From Sva-07 sp963707515 (GTDB taxonomy: Bacteria > Actinomycetota > Acidimicrobiia > Acidimicrobiales > Ilumatobacteraceae): a stretch of 64,000 nt of DNA. The DNA lies in the NCBI GenBank assembly GCA_963707515.1, contig CAVPQI010000003.1:434001-498000 (forward strand), given 5' to 3'. Both the position numbers and the translations under genes were made by a program. Shown piece by piece: positions 44,502-55,097 of the stretch (position 1 is its first letter; every line of letters begins with the position of its first letter). A model generated the notes under the pieces. That model ran no database searches and had not been told where the DNA came from. It worked only from the letters and a program-made list of their open reading frames with translations.

Positions 44502-44786
44502 GTGAAGTGCCCCATCGATGACACCCCGCTGACGATCTCGTCCCGAGACGGCGTGGAGATCGACTTCTGCCCCCAATGCCGCGGCGTCTGGCTCGATCGC
44601 GGTGAGCTCGACAAGATCATCGATCGCACCGCCGCTGCCCTCGGCAACGGCGGCCGTGACCGTGACGATGATCGCGACCGGTACCGCAGCGACGACCGCG
44701 ACCGCTCACGGTCCGACGACGACAAGTACGGCAAGAAGAAGAAGAAGCGCGGCGGGTTCCTCGAGGACCTCTTCGACTTCGGCTGA
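44502..44786 (+). CDS. TFIIB-type zinc-ribbon protein
   Basis: GTG 44502 gives 94 residues that start with KCPIDDTPL and DFCPQCRGVWLDRGELDKII, the zf-TFIIB pattern (single Cys then CxxC, with GVWLD). A tail of alternating Asp, Arg and Lys follows, and the end FLEDLFDFG is hydrophobic. Function is unknown in the family. A strong palindrome follows the stop. Confidence 0.85.
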   Translation: MKCPIDDTPLTISSRDGVEIDFCPQCRGVWLDRGELDKIIDRTAAALGNGGRDRDDDRDRYRSDDRDRSRSDDDKYGKKKKKRGGFLEDLFDFG

Positions 44787-44809
44787 CCGCTCCGGTTCGG
44801 CATGCGGAT

Positions 44810-44860
44810 GCTTCTGGGTCGGAAACGCCGCGTGATCCGCGGCGTTCTCGACCCAGAAGC
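44810..44860. repeat. palindromic repeat A, best copy
   Basis: The outer arms GCTTCTGGGTCG and CGACCCAGAAGC are perfect over 12 bp. The inner stem AACGCCGCG/CGCGGCGTT is perfect around TGATC. It is 24 bp after one stop and 22 bp before the facing stop of the antiporter gene, so it could end transcription both ways. Confidence 0.85.
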
Positions 44861-44882
44861 GGTGGTGCCAGCGGGGGGATGA

Positions 44883-46373
44883 TCAGGCGGCGCTGTCGCT
44901 CGGGTCGAGCTCGCCGGACGGGCGCCGGAACAGCGCTTCCACCCGGTGGCGGAACTCGGGTTCGGCGGCCACCAGCACCTCGTCGCCGGCCGTCAGCACC
45001 GTGCTGCCCTGGGGCATGAACGACTCCCGACCGCGCCGCACCAGGATCACCAGGACCCCGCGGGGGAGTTGCAGATCGACGAGCTGTTGTTCGGCGGCCG
45101 GCGCCAGCGGTTCGACGGTCACCTCGTGGAGCCCGGGACCGTCGTCGCCGGTGATCACGGTGTCGAACGAGACCGTCCGTGACTCGGCGTACTCCGGTGC
45201 GCTGAGACCGAACCAGCCGGCCACCGGGGCGATCGTCGTGCCCTGCAACAGCACCGAGGTGAGCACGACGAAGAAGACGACGTTGAACAATCGCTCGCCC
45301 TCGGGCACCCCGGCGACGACGGGGAAGGTGGCGAGGATGATCGGTGTCGCCCCGCGCAGGCCGACCCACGAGATGAATCCGACCTCGGCCCACCGGGCGC
45401 GGAAGGGCAGCAACGTCACGAGCACCGCCAGCGGCCGGGCGACGAACATCAGCACCGCCGTGACGAGCAGTGCCTGGGCGGCGACCTCGGGCAGCTGCGA
45501 CGGGAACACGAGCAGGCCGAGGAGGACGAACATGGCGATCTGCATCAACCACGCGATGGCATCGTGGAAGCGGATCAGGCTGCGCTTGTGCAGGTAGTCG
45601 TGGTGGGCCAGCGTCACGCCGGCGGCGTAGAGGGCGATGAAGGCGCTGCCGCCGGCCCAGGTCACGCCCTCCAGCACGAGCAGCACGAAGGCGAACGTGA
45701 GCACCGGGTACAGGCCCTCGAAGGCGAGGTGGAGGCGGTTGATGAGCCACACGAGGCCCCGGGCGAGGACGTAGCCGAAGAAGAGGCCGAGCCCCATCTG
45801 CACGACGAACGACCAGAGGATCCACGCCACATCGGTCGAGTCCTCGGTGATCACCTCGATGGCGGCGATCGTCAAGAAGACGGCGGCGGGATCATTGCTC
45901 CCCGACTCCAACTCCAGCGTCGCTCCCAGCCGCGGCTCGATGGACACGCCACGCGAACGCAGGATCGAGAACACCGCCGCCGCGTCGGTGGAGGCGATGA
46001 CGGCGGCGAGCAGCAAACCTTCCTTGGTCGACAGGTCGAGGATCGAGGCGGCGATGAGGCCGAGCAGTGCGGCGGTCAGGACCACGCCGATGCTGGCGAG
46101 GGCGACACCGCGCCCGAGAACGGGCCGAATGTCCACCCAGCGGGTGCTCAAGCCACCGCTGAACAGGATGAAGCCGAGGGCGACGATCCCGAACGAGCGG
46201 GCGACCTCGAAGTCGTCGAACTCGATGCGGCCGATGCCGTCGGAGCCGGCGAGCATGCCGACGCCGAGGAACAGCAACAGACTGGGGACCCCGAAGCGGG
46301 CGCTCGACTTGCTGGCGATGACACCGGCGATCAGCAACAGCGCCGCGGCGAGGACCCAGGGTTGCGGTTCCAC
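44883..46373 (-). CDS. CPA1-type potassium/proton antiporter with C-terminal TrkA_C domain
   Basis: About 12 membrane segments are followed by a soluble C-terminal region of about 90 residues (LPRGVLVILVRRGRESFMPQ, TAGDEVLVAAEPE), a TrkA_C fold. The core has the CPA-type ESGSNDPAAVFLT with the conserved Asn-Asp. This layout matches NhaP2/CvrA, which expels potassium or sodium in exchange for protons. GTG is the start. Confidence 0.92.
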   Translation of the reverse strand: MEPQPWVLAAALLLIAGVIASKSSARFGVPSLLLFLGVGMLAGSDGIGRIEFDDFEVARSFGIVALGFILFSGGLSTRWVDIRPVLGRGVALASIGVVLTAALLGLIAASILDLSTKEGLLLAAVIASTDAAAVFSILRSRGVSIEPRLGATLELESGSNDPAAVFLTIAAIEVITEDSTDVAWILWSFVVQMGLGLFFGYVLARGLVWLINRLHLAFEGLYPVLTFAFVLLVLEGVTWAGGSAFIALYAAGVTLAHHDYLHKRSLIRFHDAIAWLMQIAMFVLLGLLVFPSQLPEVAAQALLVTAVLMFVARPLAVLVTLLPFRARWAEVGFISWVGLRGATPIILATFPVVAGVPEGERLFNVVFFVVLTSVLLQGTTIAPVAGWFGLSAPEYAESRTVSFDTVITGDDGPGLHEVTVEPLAPAAEQQLVDLQLPRGVLVILVRRGRESFMPQGSTVLTAGDEVLVAAEPEFRHRVEALFRRPSGELDPSDSAA

Positions 46374-46495
46374 TCAGCGTGTCCGATGGCCCGGCGCCGT
46401 CATCTGCCCATTGTGGCCGACGGTGGCGTCCGGCCTCACAGCGTGCGGTTCGACCACCCGGCGGGCGGTTGCCGTGGCCGCCCCTCGCGCCGCGA

Positions 46496-47458
46496 TCAGG
46501 CGGAGCCGAGGCGCGACGACGTCTCGGCGAGCGCCGCTCGTACTGCCTCGGGTGCCTCCTCGATCGACAGCGGGCAGTAGGTGGCGACCATGGCGATCAT
46601 CGACGCCAGCCACGCCTCTGAATCGGCCTGTAGCGTCAGGCGGGTGTGGGCGTCGTCGAGCGGCTCGGCGGTGGCATCGAGCCACCGGCGGATCGACTCG
46701 ACCTCGTCCGCTGTCGCCTCGACGACGACGGTCGCCCCGGTCACGGCAACCGCCGCCCGGAGCCCCTGGCGCACGAACGCCACGGCGTCACCGAGTGGCA
46801 GCTGGCGTGCGGTGAAGCGGGCACCCGCCAGCGTTGGCTCGGTCATCCGGTCGACGCGGAACGTCCGCCAATCCGTCCGGCGGACGTCCCACGCCACGAG
46901 GTACCAACGGCGGCCCGCCGACACCAGCTGGTGCGGCTGCACGAGCCGGCGTGATTCCTCGCCGTCGCGCCGTGCGTACTCGAAGCGGACCTCCTCGCGG
47001 TCGCGGCACCCCTGGCTGAGCACGGCCAACACGTCGGCCGACACCGACACGTTCGACGGTGCGTGCGACATCATCGACACGCTCGTCTGGAACGCTTCGA
47101 TGCGCCGCTTCAAGCGGTCGGGGAGGACCAGGTCGAGCTTGCCGACCAGCGCCACCGCGGCGTCCTCGATGCCGTCGATCGCCGCCACCGCCGCGCTGCG
47201 CAACCCGACTGCCAGGGCGATCGCCTCGTCGTCGTCGAACATCAACGGTGGCACGTGGCTGCCGACCGCCAGCCGGTAGCCGCCGTCGGTGCCCGGACCG
47301 GCGTCGACCGGATACCCGAGTTGGCGCAGCCGGTCGATGTCACGGCGGACCGTCCGCTCGCTCACGCCGAGCCGATCGGCAAGCTCCGACCCCTTCCAGT
47401 GACGGTGGGTCTGGAGCAGGCCGAGCAGCTCGAGCGTGCGTGCGGTGGGGTCGGTCAT
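46496..47458 (-). CDS. WYL-domain transcriptional regulator
   Basis: The 320-residue protein has an N-terminal winged HTH (LADRLGVSERTVRRDIDRLR) and a WYL domain with RRWYLVAWDVRR, then a C-terminal WCX-like part. WYL proteins sense nucleic-acid or nucleotide ligands and act as repressors or activators. It is 18 bp after the ABC permease gene, so it may be expressed with the exporter or regulate it. Confidence 0.92.
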   Translation of the reverse strand: MTDPTARTLELLGLLQTHRHWKGSELADRLGVSERTVRRDIDRLRQLGYPVDAGPGTDGGYRLAVGSHVPPLMFDDDEAIALAVGLRSAAVAAIDGIEDAAVALVGKLDLVLPDRLKRRIEAFQTSVSMMSHAPSNVSVSADVLAVLSQGCRDREEVRFEYARRDGEESRRLVQPHQLVSAGRRWYLVAWDVRRTDWRTFRVDRMTEPTLAGARFTARQLPLGDAVAFVRQGLRAAVAVTGATVVVEATADEVESIRRWLDATAEPLDDAHTRLTLQADSEAWLASMIAMVATYCPLSIEEAPEAVRAALAETSSRLGSA

Positions 47459-47476
47459 CCGGGTGGTGGCATCCGT

Positions 47477-48286
47477 TCAGTCGTAGCGGTTGATCATCCG
47501 CGTGCTGAGGGCGAGCATCAACACCATCGTCACGATGACCACGGTGAACCCCTTGGCGAGGGCCTCGGCGTCCCAGCCGACGAGGATCAGCGACCGCGCC
47601 GCCTCCATCACGTAGGTCACCGGGTTGAGCGTGGCAGCGATCTCCATCGGTCGGGTCAGCTGGTCGCGCGGGACGAAGTTCGGCGTCAGGAACAGCAGCG
47701 GGAAGAAGATCATGCTCGCCCCCTGTGTGGCCGCCGCGCTGCGCGTCTTCAGGGCGACGAGCTGCATGAACCCGCTGAACACCATCGCCCAGAACGCGAT
47801 CATCAGGATCAGCACCACGAACCCGGCGAAGCCGGAGGCGATGCGGATGCCGAACATCATCGCCAGGGCGATCATCAACACGCTGACCGCCAGCGTCCTG
47901 GCGAAGTCGGCGTAGAGGCGTCCGACCACGAGCGACATCCGGGAGATCGGGGTCGCCCGCAGCTTGTCGAAGTAGCCGCCCTCGATCTCCTCCACGAGGA
48001 ACAACGACGCCGCCCCGAACGACGCCGACAACAGCAGCGAGGCCGGGAGCTGGAAGGCGCCGTAGTTCTGGCCGTCGAGGAACGGCGTGTCGTCCGGGAA
48101 GATCCGTCCGGCCTGGCCGACGTTGACGACGAGGAAGAACAGCGGGATGAAGATCGGCGAGATGAGTGCATCCGGCGTGCGGATGATCTCGCGCAGCGCC
48201 CGTCCGCCGAGCACGAGTGTGTCGCGCATCGCGTTGGGACGGGCGTCGGCGACGGGGTACGTCGTCGGTTCGGTGATCGTGGTCAT
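47477..48286 (-). CDS. ABC-2 type transporter permease, DrrB-like
   Basis: The 269-residue protein has six membrane segments and the ABC-2 signature region KLRATPISRMSLVVGRLYAD. ATPase and permease are spaced by 2 bp. DrrAB pairs export drugs such as daunorubicin, or lipids; this pair could be either. Confidence 0.88.
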   Translation of the reverse strand: MTTITEPTTYPVADARPNAMRDTLVLGGRALREIIRTPDALISPIFIPLFFLVVNVGQAGRIFPDDTPFLDGQNYGAFQLPASLLLSASFGAASLFLVEEIEGGYFDKLRATPISRMSLVVGRLYADFARTLAVSVLMIALAMMFGIRIASGFAGFVVLILMIAFWAMVFSGFMQLVALKTRSAAATQGASMIFFPLLFLTPNFVPRDQLTRPMEIAATLNPVTYVMEAARSLILVGWDAEALAKGFTVVIVTMVLMLALSTRMINRYD

Positions 48287-48288
48287 CG

Positions 48289-49076
<788 letters not shown>

Positions 49077-49080
<4 letters not shown>

Positions 49081-49133
49081 CGCCGGCTCCGTCGTTGGCG
49101 GGTGGTCTCAGGGGTGGTCTCGGGGGTCGTCAT
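49077..49133 (-). CDS. 18-aa leader ORF upstream of the ABC exporter
   Basis: The peptide MTTPETTPETTRQRRSRR starts with ATG 49133 and is preceded by GAGGAGA at good spacing. Its stop overlaps the ATPase start as ATGA, so translation of the exporter may depend on ribosomes that finish this peptide. A Thr/Glu repeat and a basic end make it an unusual leader. Two inverted repeats lie upstream. Confidence 0.55.
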
Positions 49134-49160
49134 CACGGTCTCCTCTGGTCGTGTGGTCGT

Positions 49161-49183
49161 CCGGGACATCGTTCGTGTCCCGG
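49161..49183. promoter_or_regulatory. inverted repeat, possible operator of the ABC-WYL operon
   Basis: CCGGGACA and TGTCCCGG are perfect 8-bp arms with a 7-bp spacer, 28 bp upstream of the leader ORF. The form suits a dimeric regulator. The WYL protein encoded in the same operon is a candidate, but nothing in the sequence proves it. Confidence 0.45.
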
Positions 49184-49201
49184 TCCCTCCGAGCATCGCG
49201 A

Positions 49202-49230
49202 GCGTTGCGGACAGATTCTGTCCGCAACGC
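49202..49230. terminator. perfect 13-bp inverted repeat after the spermidine-synthase-like gene
   Basis: GCGTTGCGGACAG and CTGTCCGCAACGC are perfect arms around ATT. It begins within the stop codon of the upstream gene (minus strand). No T-run follows. It could be a terminator for that gene or a second operator for the ABC operon. Confidence 0.5.
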
Positions 49231-50804
49231 TACGGGTCCTGAAACGAGGCGGTCCCGGCGATCAACTGGTCGACCGGTGCGAAGTCGTCGCGCAGCACCG
49301 TCGCACCGTCGAGGAAGGCGGCGACGTCGGCGACGAGCTCGCCGGGTCCGCCGTCGGCGTCGAGCGCGGCCGCCAGCGCTGCTTCGTCGATCGGTCGGTC
49401 GGAGGCGACGACGACCGAGTTCCCACCGCCGCCCGCCGCGGCAACTTCGCCGAGGATGATCGTCACGTGGTCGAAGCTGGTGGCGATCGTCGCCGCGTAG
49501 GCGGCGAGGAAGGCGCGGTCGGGGCCGTCGATCACGTTCGCCGCGTACACGCCGTCGGGTCGCAGCACGCGATCGATCTCGGCGACGTACTCCTCGGTGG
49601 CCAGGTGCCACGGCACCGACCGACTGGCGAAGGCATCGCCGATGATCACGTCGGCGCTGTCGTCGGGTCGGTCGGCGAGCGTCAACCGGGCGTCGCCGAC
49701 GGCGATCTCGATGCCGGTGCCCGGCCCGACGTCGCGCTCGAACTCGTCGACCACGAGGTCGACCAGGCGTTCGTCGATCTCGAGCACCGTCTGCTTGCTG
49801 CCCGGTCGGGTCGACTGCACCCAGGCCGGCAGCGACAGCGCACCGCCGCCGAGATGGACGACGTCGATCGGCCCGTCGTCGGTCTGGGTCGCGATCGCGT
49901 CCGCCAGCCGGCGGGTGTACCAGAAGCCGAGGTGGGTGGGGTCGTCGACGTCGACGAAGCTGTGGCGCAGATCGTCGAGGACGAGCACCTGACCGCCGGA
50001 GCGTTCGCTGTCGTCGCGGATCGACACGCAGTAGTACTCGGTCTGGGTGTCGCACGGGCTGCCGACGGCAACGGCGGTGACGAGGGCGAGGCCGGCCAAC
50101 GCCGACAGGACCGTGGCGTCGGCGGCGACGGCGTGGCGTGAGCGGTACCACCAGGCCCACACGAGGAGGCCGGCGGCGACGAGCAGCACGCCGACGGTGA
50201 TGATCAGGGTGGTCACCGGGGCGAGGGCGACGAGCACGAACCCGGTGAGGAAGGTGGCGGCGATCGCCCCGACGGTGCCGAACGCCGACAGGCGACCGAC
50301 CGTGGTGCCGGTCGTCGACAGGTCGCGGAGCTGCAGCTTGACCACCGCCGGCGGCACGGCACTGAGCACGGTCGCCGACGGGAGGAACCCGAGGGCGGCG
50401 AGGGCGACGATCCCGGGCCCGCCGGCGTCGCCCAGCGCGGGTCCGATCGCCCGCACGATCGGCACCGTGGCGATCGCCAGCACACCGCCGGCGATGACCA
50501 GCAGCGGCAGGAGGCGGCGGGGATCGATGCGGTCGGCCGCCCATCCGCCGAGCCACGCGCCCGCGGCGATGCCGGCGAGGACCGTGCCGATGATCCCGGT
50601 GTAGGTGTCGAGGGACACGCCGACGTACGGCGCCAGCAGCCGGGCGGCGAGAATCTCGAGGATCAACACCGCCGCCGACGTGCCGACCACCAGCGACACG
50701 GCGAGCCAGCCGGGCAGCGGGCCGTCGAGCGACCCACTCCCGGCGCCTTCGACCCCAGGGGCTCGGCTCACGATGTCGTCGAACCCGTCGGGGCGCTGGT
50801 CCAT
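49230..50804 (-). CDS. membrane-fused spermidine synthase-like protein
   Basis: The N-terminal 260 residues have about eight membrane segments (LAVSLVVGTSAAVLILEILA and more). The C-terminal half is a spermidine-synthase-like Rossmann domain (DVVHLGGGALSLPAWVQSTR, VLEIDERLVDLVVDEF, IIGDAFASRSVPWHL). Such fusions are common in actinomycetes and have no proven reaction. ATG 50804 is chosen because it gives 524 residues and avoids overlap with the divergent glnS. Confidence 0.85.
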   Translation of the reverse strand: MDQRPDGFDDIVSRAPGVEGAGSGSLDGPLPGWLAVSLVVGTSAAVLILEILAARLLAPYVGVSLDTYTGIIGTVLAGIAAGAWLGGWAADRIDPRRLLPLLVIAGGVLAIATVPIVRAIGPALGDAGGPGIVALAALGFLPSATVLSAVPPAVVKLQLRDLSTTGTTVGRLSAFGTVGAIAATFLTGFVLVALAPVTTLIITVGVLLVAAGLLVWAWWYRSRHAVAADATVLSALAGLALVTAVAVGSPCDTQTEYYCVSIRDDSERSGGQVLVLDDLRHSFVDVDDPTHLGFWYTRRLADAIATQTDDGPIDVVHLGGGALSLPAWVQSTRPGSKQTVLEIDERLVDLVVDEFERDVGPGTGIEIAVGDARLTLADRPDDSADVIIGDAFASRSVPWHLATEEYVAEIDRVLRPDGVYAANVIDGPDRAFLAAYAATIATSFDHVTIILGEVAAAGGGGNSVVVASDRPIDEAALAAALDADGGPGELVADVAAFLDGATVLRDDFAPVDQLIAGTASFQDP

Positions 50805-50880
50805 CACCCCAGCCTGGCCGACCCGCTCCCGCCGGGGGGTATGGACCAGCGGTTCGCACGGTCCATACTGGGCGCCGTCA

Positions 50881-52579
50881 TGGCTGCCGCTGACGAGACC
50901 AACGCGTCGAACTTCATCCGCGAGATCGTCCAGACGGACATCGAGCGAGGGACGTTCGGTGGGCGCGTCCAGACCCGCTTCCCGCCGGAGCCCAACGGCT
51001 ACCTGCACATCGGGCACGCCAAGGCGATCGCCACCAACTTCGGCATCGCCACGGAGTTCGGCGGCGTCTGCAACCTGCGCTTCGACGACACCAACCCCGA
51101 CACCGAGGACACGACCTACGTCGAGGCCATCGTCGCCGACCTTGCGTGGCTCGGGTTCACCGATCGAGGGCGATCCGCTGTTCGCCAGTCGACTACTTCG
51201 ACCAGCTCTACCGACTGGGCCGAGCTGTTGATCGACCGTGGGCTCGCCTACGTCGACGAGCAGGACGGGCGAGACGATCTCGGCGCAGCGCGGCGGCTAC
51301 GGCAAGCCCGGTGTCGAGAGCCCGCACCGCGATCGGCCCGCGACGAGAACCTCGAGCTGTTCCGGCAGGATGCGCGCCGGGGAGTTCGCCGAGGGCGCCG
51401 CCGTGCTGCGCGCCAAGATCGACATGCAGCACGAGAACATGCAGCTGCGCGATCCGGTGATGTACCGCATCCGCCACGGGCACCACCACCGCACCGGCGA
51501 CCGCTGGCACGTCTACCCGACCTACGACTGGGCGCACGGCCAGAGCGACGCCATCGAGGGCGTCACCCACTCGTTGTGCACGCTCGAGTTCGACAGCCAC
51601 CGCGCGCTCTACGACTGGTTCCTCGAGCAACTCCCGCTGCCGTACGACCAGCCGCGCCAGATCGAGTTCGCCCGGCTCGAGCTCACGCACACGGTCACCT
51701 CGAAGCGCAAGCTGGCCACGCTGGTCGCCGACGGCATCGTCGACGGGTGGGACGACCCGCGCATGCCGACGCTGCGCGGCCTGCGCCGACGCGGCTATCC
51801 GGCGTCGGCGATCCGCGAGTTCTGCAGCTTCATCGGTGTCAGCCGCACCAACAGCCGCCAGCAGATCGAGCTGCTCGAGTCGTTCGTCCGCACCGAGCTC
51901 AACCGCTCGGCACAGCGCCGGATGGCGGTGCTGCGTCCGCTCGAGGTGGTCATCACCAACTGGCCGGTCGACGACGACGGCGAGCCGGTCGTCGAGATGG
52001 TCGAGCTGACCAACAACCCCGAGAACGCCGCCGACGGCACGCGCTCGGTGCCGTTCAGCGGCGAGTTGTAGATCGAGCAGGACGACTTCATGGCCGACCC
52101 GCCGCCGAAGTACTTCCGCCTGTCACCCGGGCCGCGAGGTCCGCCTGCGTGGCGCCTACTTCGTCACCGCCACCGGCTTCGAGACCGACGACGACGGCAA
52201 CGTCACCCGCGTCGACGTCACCTACGACCCGGCGACGCAGGGCGGCAACGCGCCCGACGGGCGCAAGGTGAAGTCGACGATGCACTGGGTGTCAGCCGCC
52301 GCACGCCGTCGTCGCCAACGGTCGCCCTCTACGAGCGGCTGTTCACGCCCGATGTGCCCGGCGAGGCGCACCGGCGATCCGCTCGACGACCTCAACCCGG
52401 GTTCTCGCGAGCTGATCGCCGACGCCCAGGTCGAGCCGGCACTGGCCGACGTCGCGCCGGGCGAGGTCGTGCAGTTCGAACGCCTCGGCTACTTCGCCGC
52501 CGACCCCGACACGCCGCTGCTGTTCCACCGCACCGTCGGCCTCCGCGACGAGTGGGCCAACATCCAGAAGCGCTCCTGA
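50881..52579 (+). pseudogene. glnS: glutaminyl-tRNA synthetase with about ten frameshifts and one stop
   Basis: GlnRS charges tRNA-Gln directly. The class I motifs are kept: PPEPNGYLHIGHAKAI (HIGH type) and HTVTSKRKLATLV (KMSKR type). The middle (51380-52068) is open for 690 bp. Frame changes occur near 51167, 51189, 51214, 51269, 51341, 51366, 52132, 52296, 52318 and 52370. TAG at 52069 replaces a codon expected to be aromatic before IEQDDFM. Joined, the pieces give about 560 residues, a normal GlnRS length. Most lesions look like one extra base. Either the region is poorly sequenced or the gene is dead and Gln-tRNA is made by transamidation. Confidence 0.85.
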
Positions 52580-52592
52580 CTGCAAACGAACG

Positions 52593-52639
52593 TCTGCGTC
52601 AGCAACAACGCTGGGATGCAACGTTGTCGCTGACGCAGA
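52593..52639. repeat. palindromic repeat B, copy 1
   Basis: The arms TCTGCGTCAGC and GCTGACGCAGA continue inward as AACAACG and CGTTGTC. The length is 47 bp. It lies 14 bp after the glnS stop. Confidence 0.8.
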
Positions 52640-52653
52640 GCGAATGAACGTCG

Positions 52654-52700
52654 TCTGCGTCAGCGACAACGCTGAAATCGAACGTTGTTGCTGACACAGA
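52654..52700. repeat. palindromic repeat B, copy 2
   Basis: This is the same 47-bp element 61 bp further on, with arms TCTGCGTCAGC and GCTGACACAGA. The two copies lie between convergent genes and end 40 bp before the facing stop. Confidence 0.8.
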
Positions 52701-52740
52701 GCGAGTGAGCCACTGTCGGCGTCGGCGGCGTGCGGGCCGG

Positions 52741-55045
52741 TCAGTCGACGTACCAGGCGCAGCCGTAGTCCTCGGGATCGCCCCAGCGGACCGAGTCGCG
52801 GGGCTCGAGGGTCGCCCGGTCGGAGAACTTGACCTGGTCGGGACCGACCGTCACCAGCTCGTCGTCGATGACGATCGAGCGTTGCAGCGGGTTCCAACAC
52901 CCACGCTGGTTCGGGCTGCCGTGGGCGATCGTGCCCCGACCGACGAGCTGGCGGCCGTCGAGCTGGGCGACGACGGCACCACCACCGGCGGCGTCGAGGT
53001 CCTTGGCGAGGCAGGCCTCGGCGGCGCAGTCGCCCCACCCCGGCGAGACCGGCAGCACGATCGTGCCGTCGGGCTCCCAGAAGAGGAACGCCTTGTGGTC
53101 CCACTCGACCTCGCTGTACCCGCCGATCGCCAGCGAGCTGATCTCCTGCGGGTTGGTCGGGTCGCTGACGTCGAACAGGCTCAACTTGGTGCCCTGCGTG
53201 CGCCCCTCGAGGGTCGCGTCCTGACCGACACCGAGCAGCAGCCCGTCGCCGACGGGGTGCAGGTAGGCGGAGTAGCCGGGGATCTTCAGCTCGCCGTCGA
53301 GCACCGGGTTCGCCGGGTCGGACAGGTCGATCACGTACAGCGGGTCGACCTGCCGGAACGTGACGACGTAGCCCGTGTCGCCGAGGAAGCGCACGGCATG
53401 GATCTGCTCACCCTTGCCGAGACCGCCGATCGAGGAGATCTGCTCGAGCTCGGTGCCGTTGGGTCGCAACACGTAGACCGTCGACTCACTCTGGTCGCCG
53501 AAGCTGCCCCAGTTGTCGGTGGTCGTGGCGACCCGGAGGTCGCCGTTGTGTTCGCTCATGGCGAACTGGTTGAGCAGCCGGCCCTCGACGGCGCCCGAGG
53601 CGATGTAGTCGGCGTCGGTGCCTTCGCCGAGCGCGAACTGGTGGATCAGCGTCGGCGGTGGCGAGTCGGGGTCACGCTCGGGGACCGTCGTCTCCGGCAC
53701 GGTCGAGTCGACCACGTCGGTCGTCGCCGGTGCCTCGGTCGTCGCCGGCGCCTCGGTCGTGGCCGGCGCCTCGGTCGTCTCGGGCACGGTCGGTTCCGGC
53801 GGATCGATCGTGTCGGTCACGACGCTCGACGACGGCGGGTCGGCGAGCGGCTCGGGCGCCTCGGTCGGCTCCGGGGCGGCGGCGACCTCCGCACCAGACC
53901 CCGAGCTGGACCCGGCGAGGTCGGTGGCGGCACCGTCCTCGATCGGCATCGGGACGCCCCACTGCCAGTCCCAGTTCTGGGTGGCGATGTAGAGGTTGTC
54001 GCGGGAGGCGTACACGGTGTCGCCCGTGGACACGATCCCGGCGGACCCGATCGGCGTGCCCTCGCCCTGCATGTCGAGCGAGCCGATCCAGGTGATCCCG
54101 AGGCCGCTGAACTCCGACGGTGCGGCGACGTTCTCGCACGGCAGGACGGACTCCATCGCCCCGAAGCTGCCGTCGCCGGTCTCGTCGAACCACCGTGGCA
54201 GCCAGTCCTCGACCGTCGACTCGGCGATGATCTCGCGGTTCCGCTCGAGCGCCGACTCCTCGTCGCGGCCGAACTGGTCGGGCTGCACGAACGGCAGGCG
54301 CTGATCGAACGACGTCGACACGACGACCCGGGCGACGCCGTCGACGCCACGGGTGGCGACCACCGTGCCCTCGAGGTGCGAGCGGCGCAGCAGGCTGACG
54401 TCCGTCGGGTCGCTGACGTCGTACATCGACACGATCGTGTCGGGGCTCCCCGTCCACGACGACGTGATCACCAGCAGGCGATCGCCGTCGAGGAGGAGCT
54501 GGTGGGTGCCCTCCGGCAGGTCGAGCTCGTCGACCACGGTTGCATCGCCGACGTCGACGACGCGCACGCCGTCGGTCGCCGCCACGTACACGTACTCGCC
54601 GTCGGTCTCGACCAGGTCGCCCTCGTCGACGTCGACTTCCTGGGTGTTGGTGCCCGAGTACGACGGCGCCGACGATGCGCCCCCCGCGGCGGTCTGCTCC
54701 GCGGCGTCAGGCGAGTCCGCCTCGGCGCGCATGGCGTCGTCGACGCCGTAGTACATCCCGCCACCGCCGAGGCCCCACGCGGTGACCCGCTCGGTGGCCG
54801 CCGCCTTCATCGAATCGAGCAGGGCGTCGCAGTCGCCGAAGAACTGCAGGTGCGCCGAGCCGAACCCCTGGGGGGTCGCCACGGGATCGGTCGAGCCGGT
54901 GGTGCCGCCGGGTGAGGTCGTCGGCGTCGCCGTGGTGGTACGCGGCTCGCTCGTCGCGCTCGTCGTCGCCGTCGCTGCTGCAGGCGGTGACCGCGAGGAC
55001 CGTGCTCGCCGCCAGTGCCAGTGGGATGAGCCGTTCACGCTTCAT
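52741..55045 (-). CDS. lipoprotein with a C-terminal beta-propeller, one apparent frameshift
   Basis: The N-terminus MKRERLIPLALAASTVLAVT runs into a lipobox ending in Ala-Cys, so it is a secreted lipoprotein. The frame changes at about 54955, just after the lipobox region; one extra base explains it. The body has repeated propeller blades (YVYVAATDGVRVVDVGD, SMYDVSDPTDVSLL, YVIDLSDPANPVLDG), as in the beta-propeller family PF09826. A Thr/Glu/Pro/Ala linker with three APATTE-like repeats splits it. The role is unknown; it may be cell-surface binding or a secreted enzyme-like fold. Confidence 0.82.
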
Positions 55046-55097
55046 GTGCGTTCGACGTCGCGTCGACGAGTTTGGTTCCGTCGCCGTGGACGTTCCT

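Noticed and set aside
52705..54915. Long plus-strand frame across the beta-propeller gene
   Set aside because: Val/Gly/Asp/Arg repeats typical of a shadow frame; the minus-strand product has real propeller blades.
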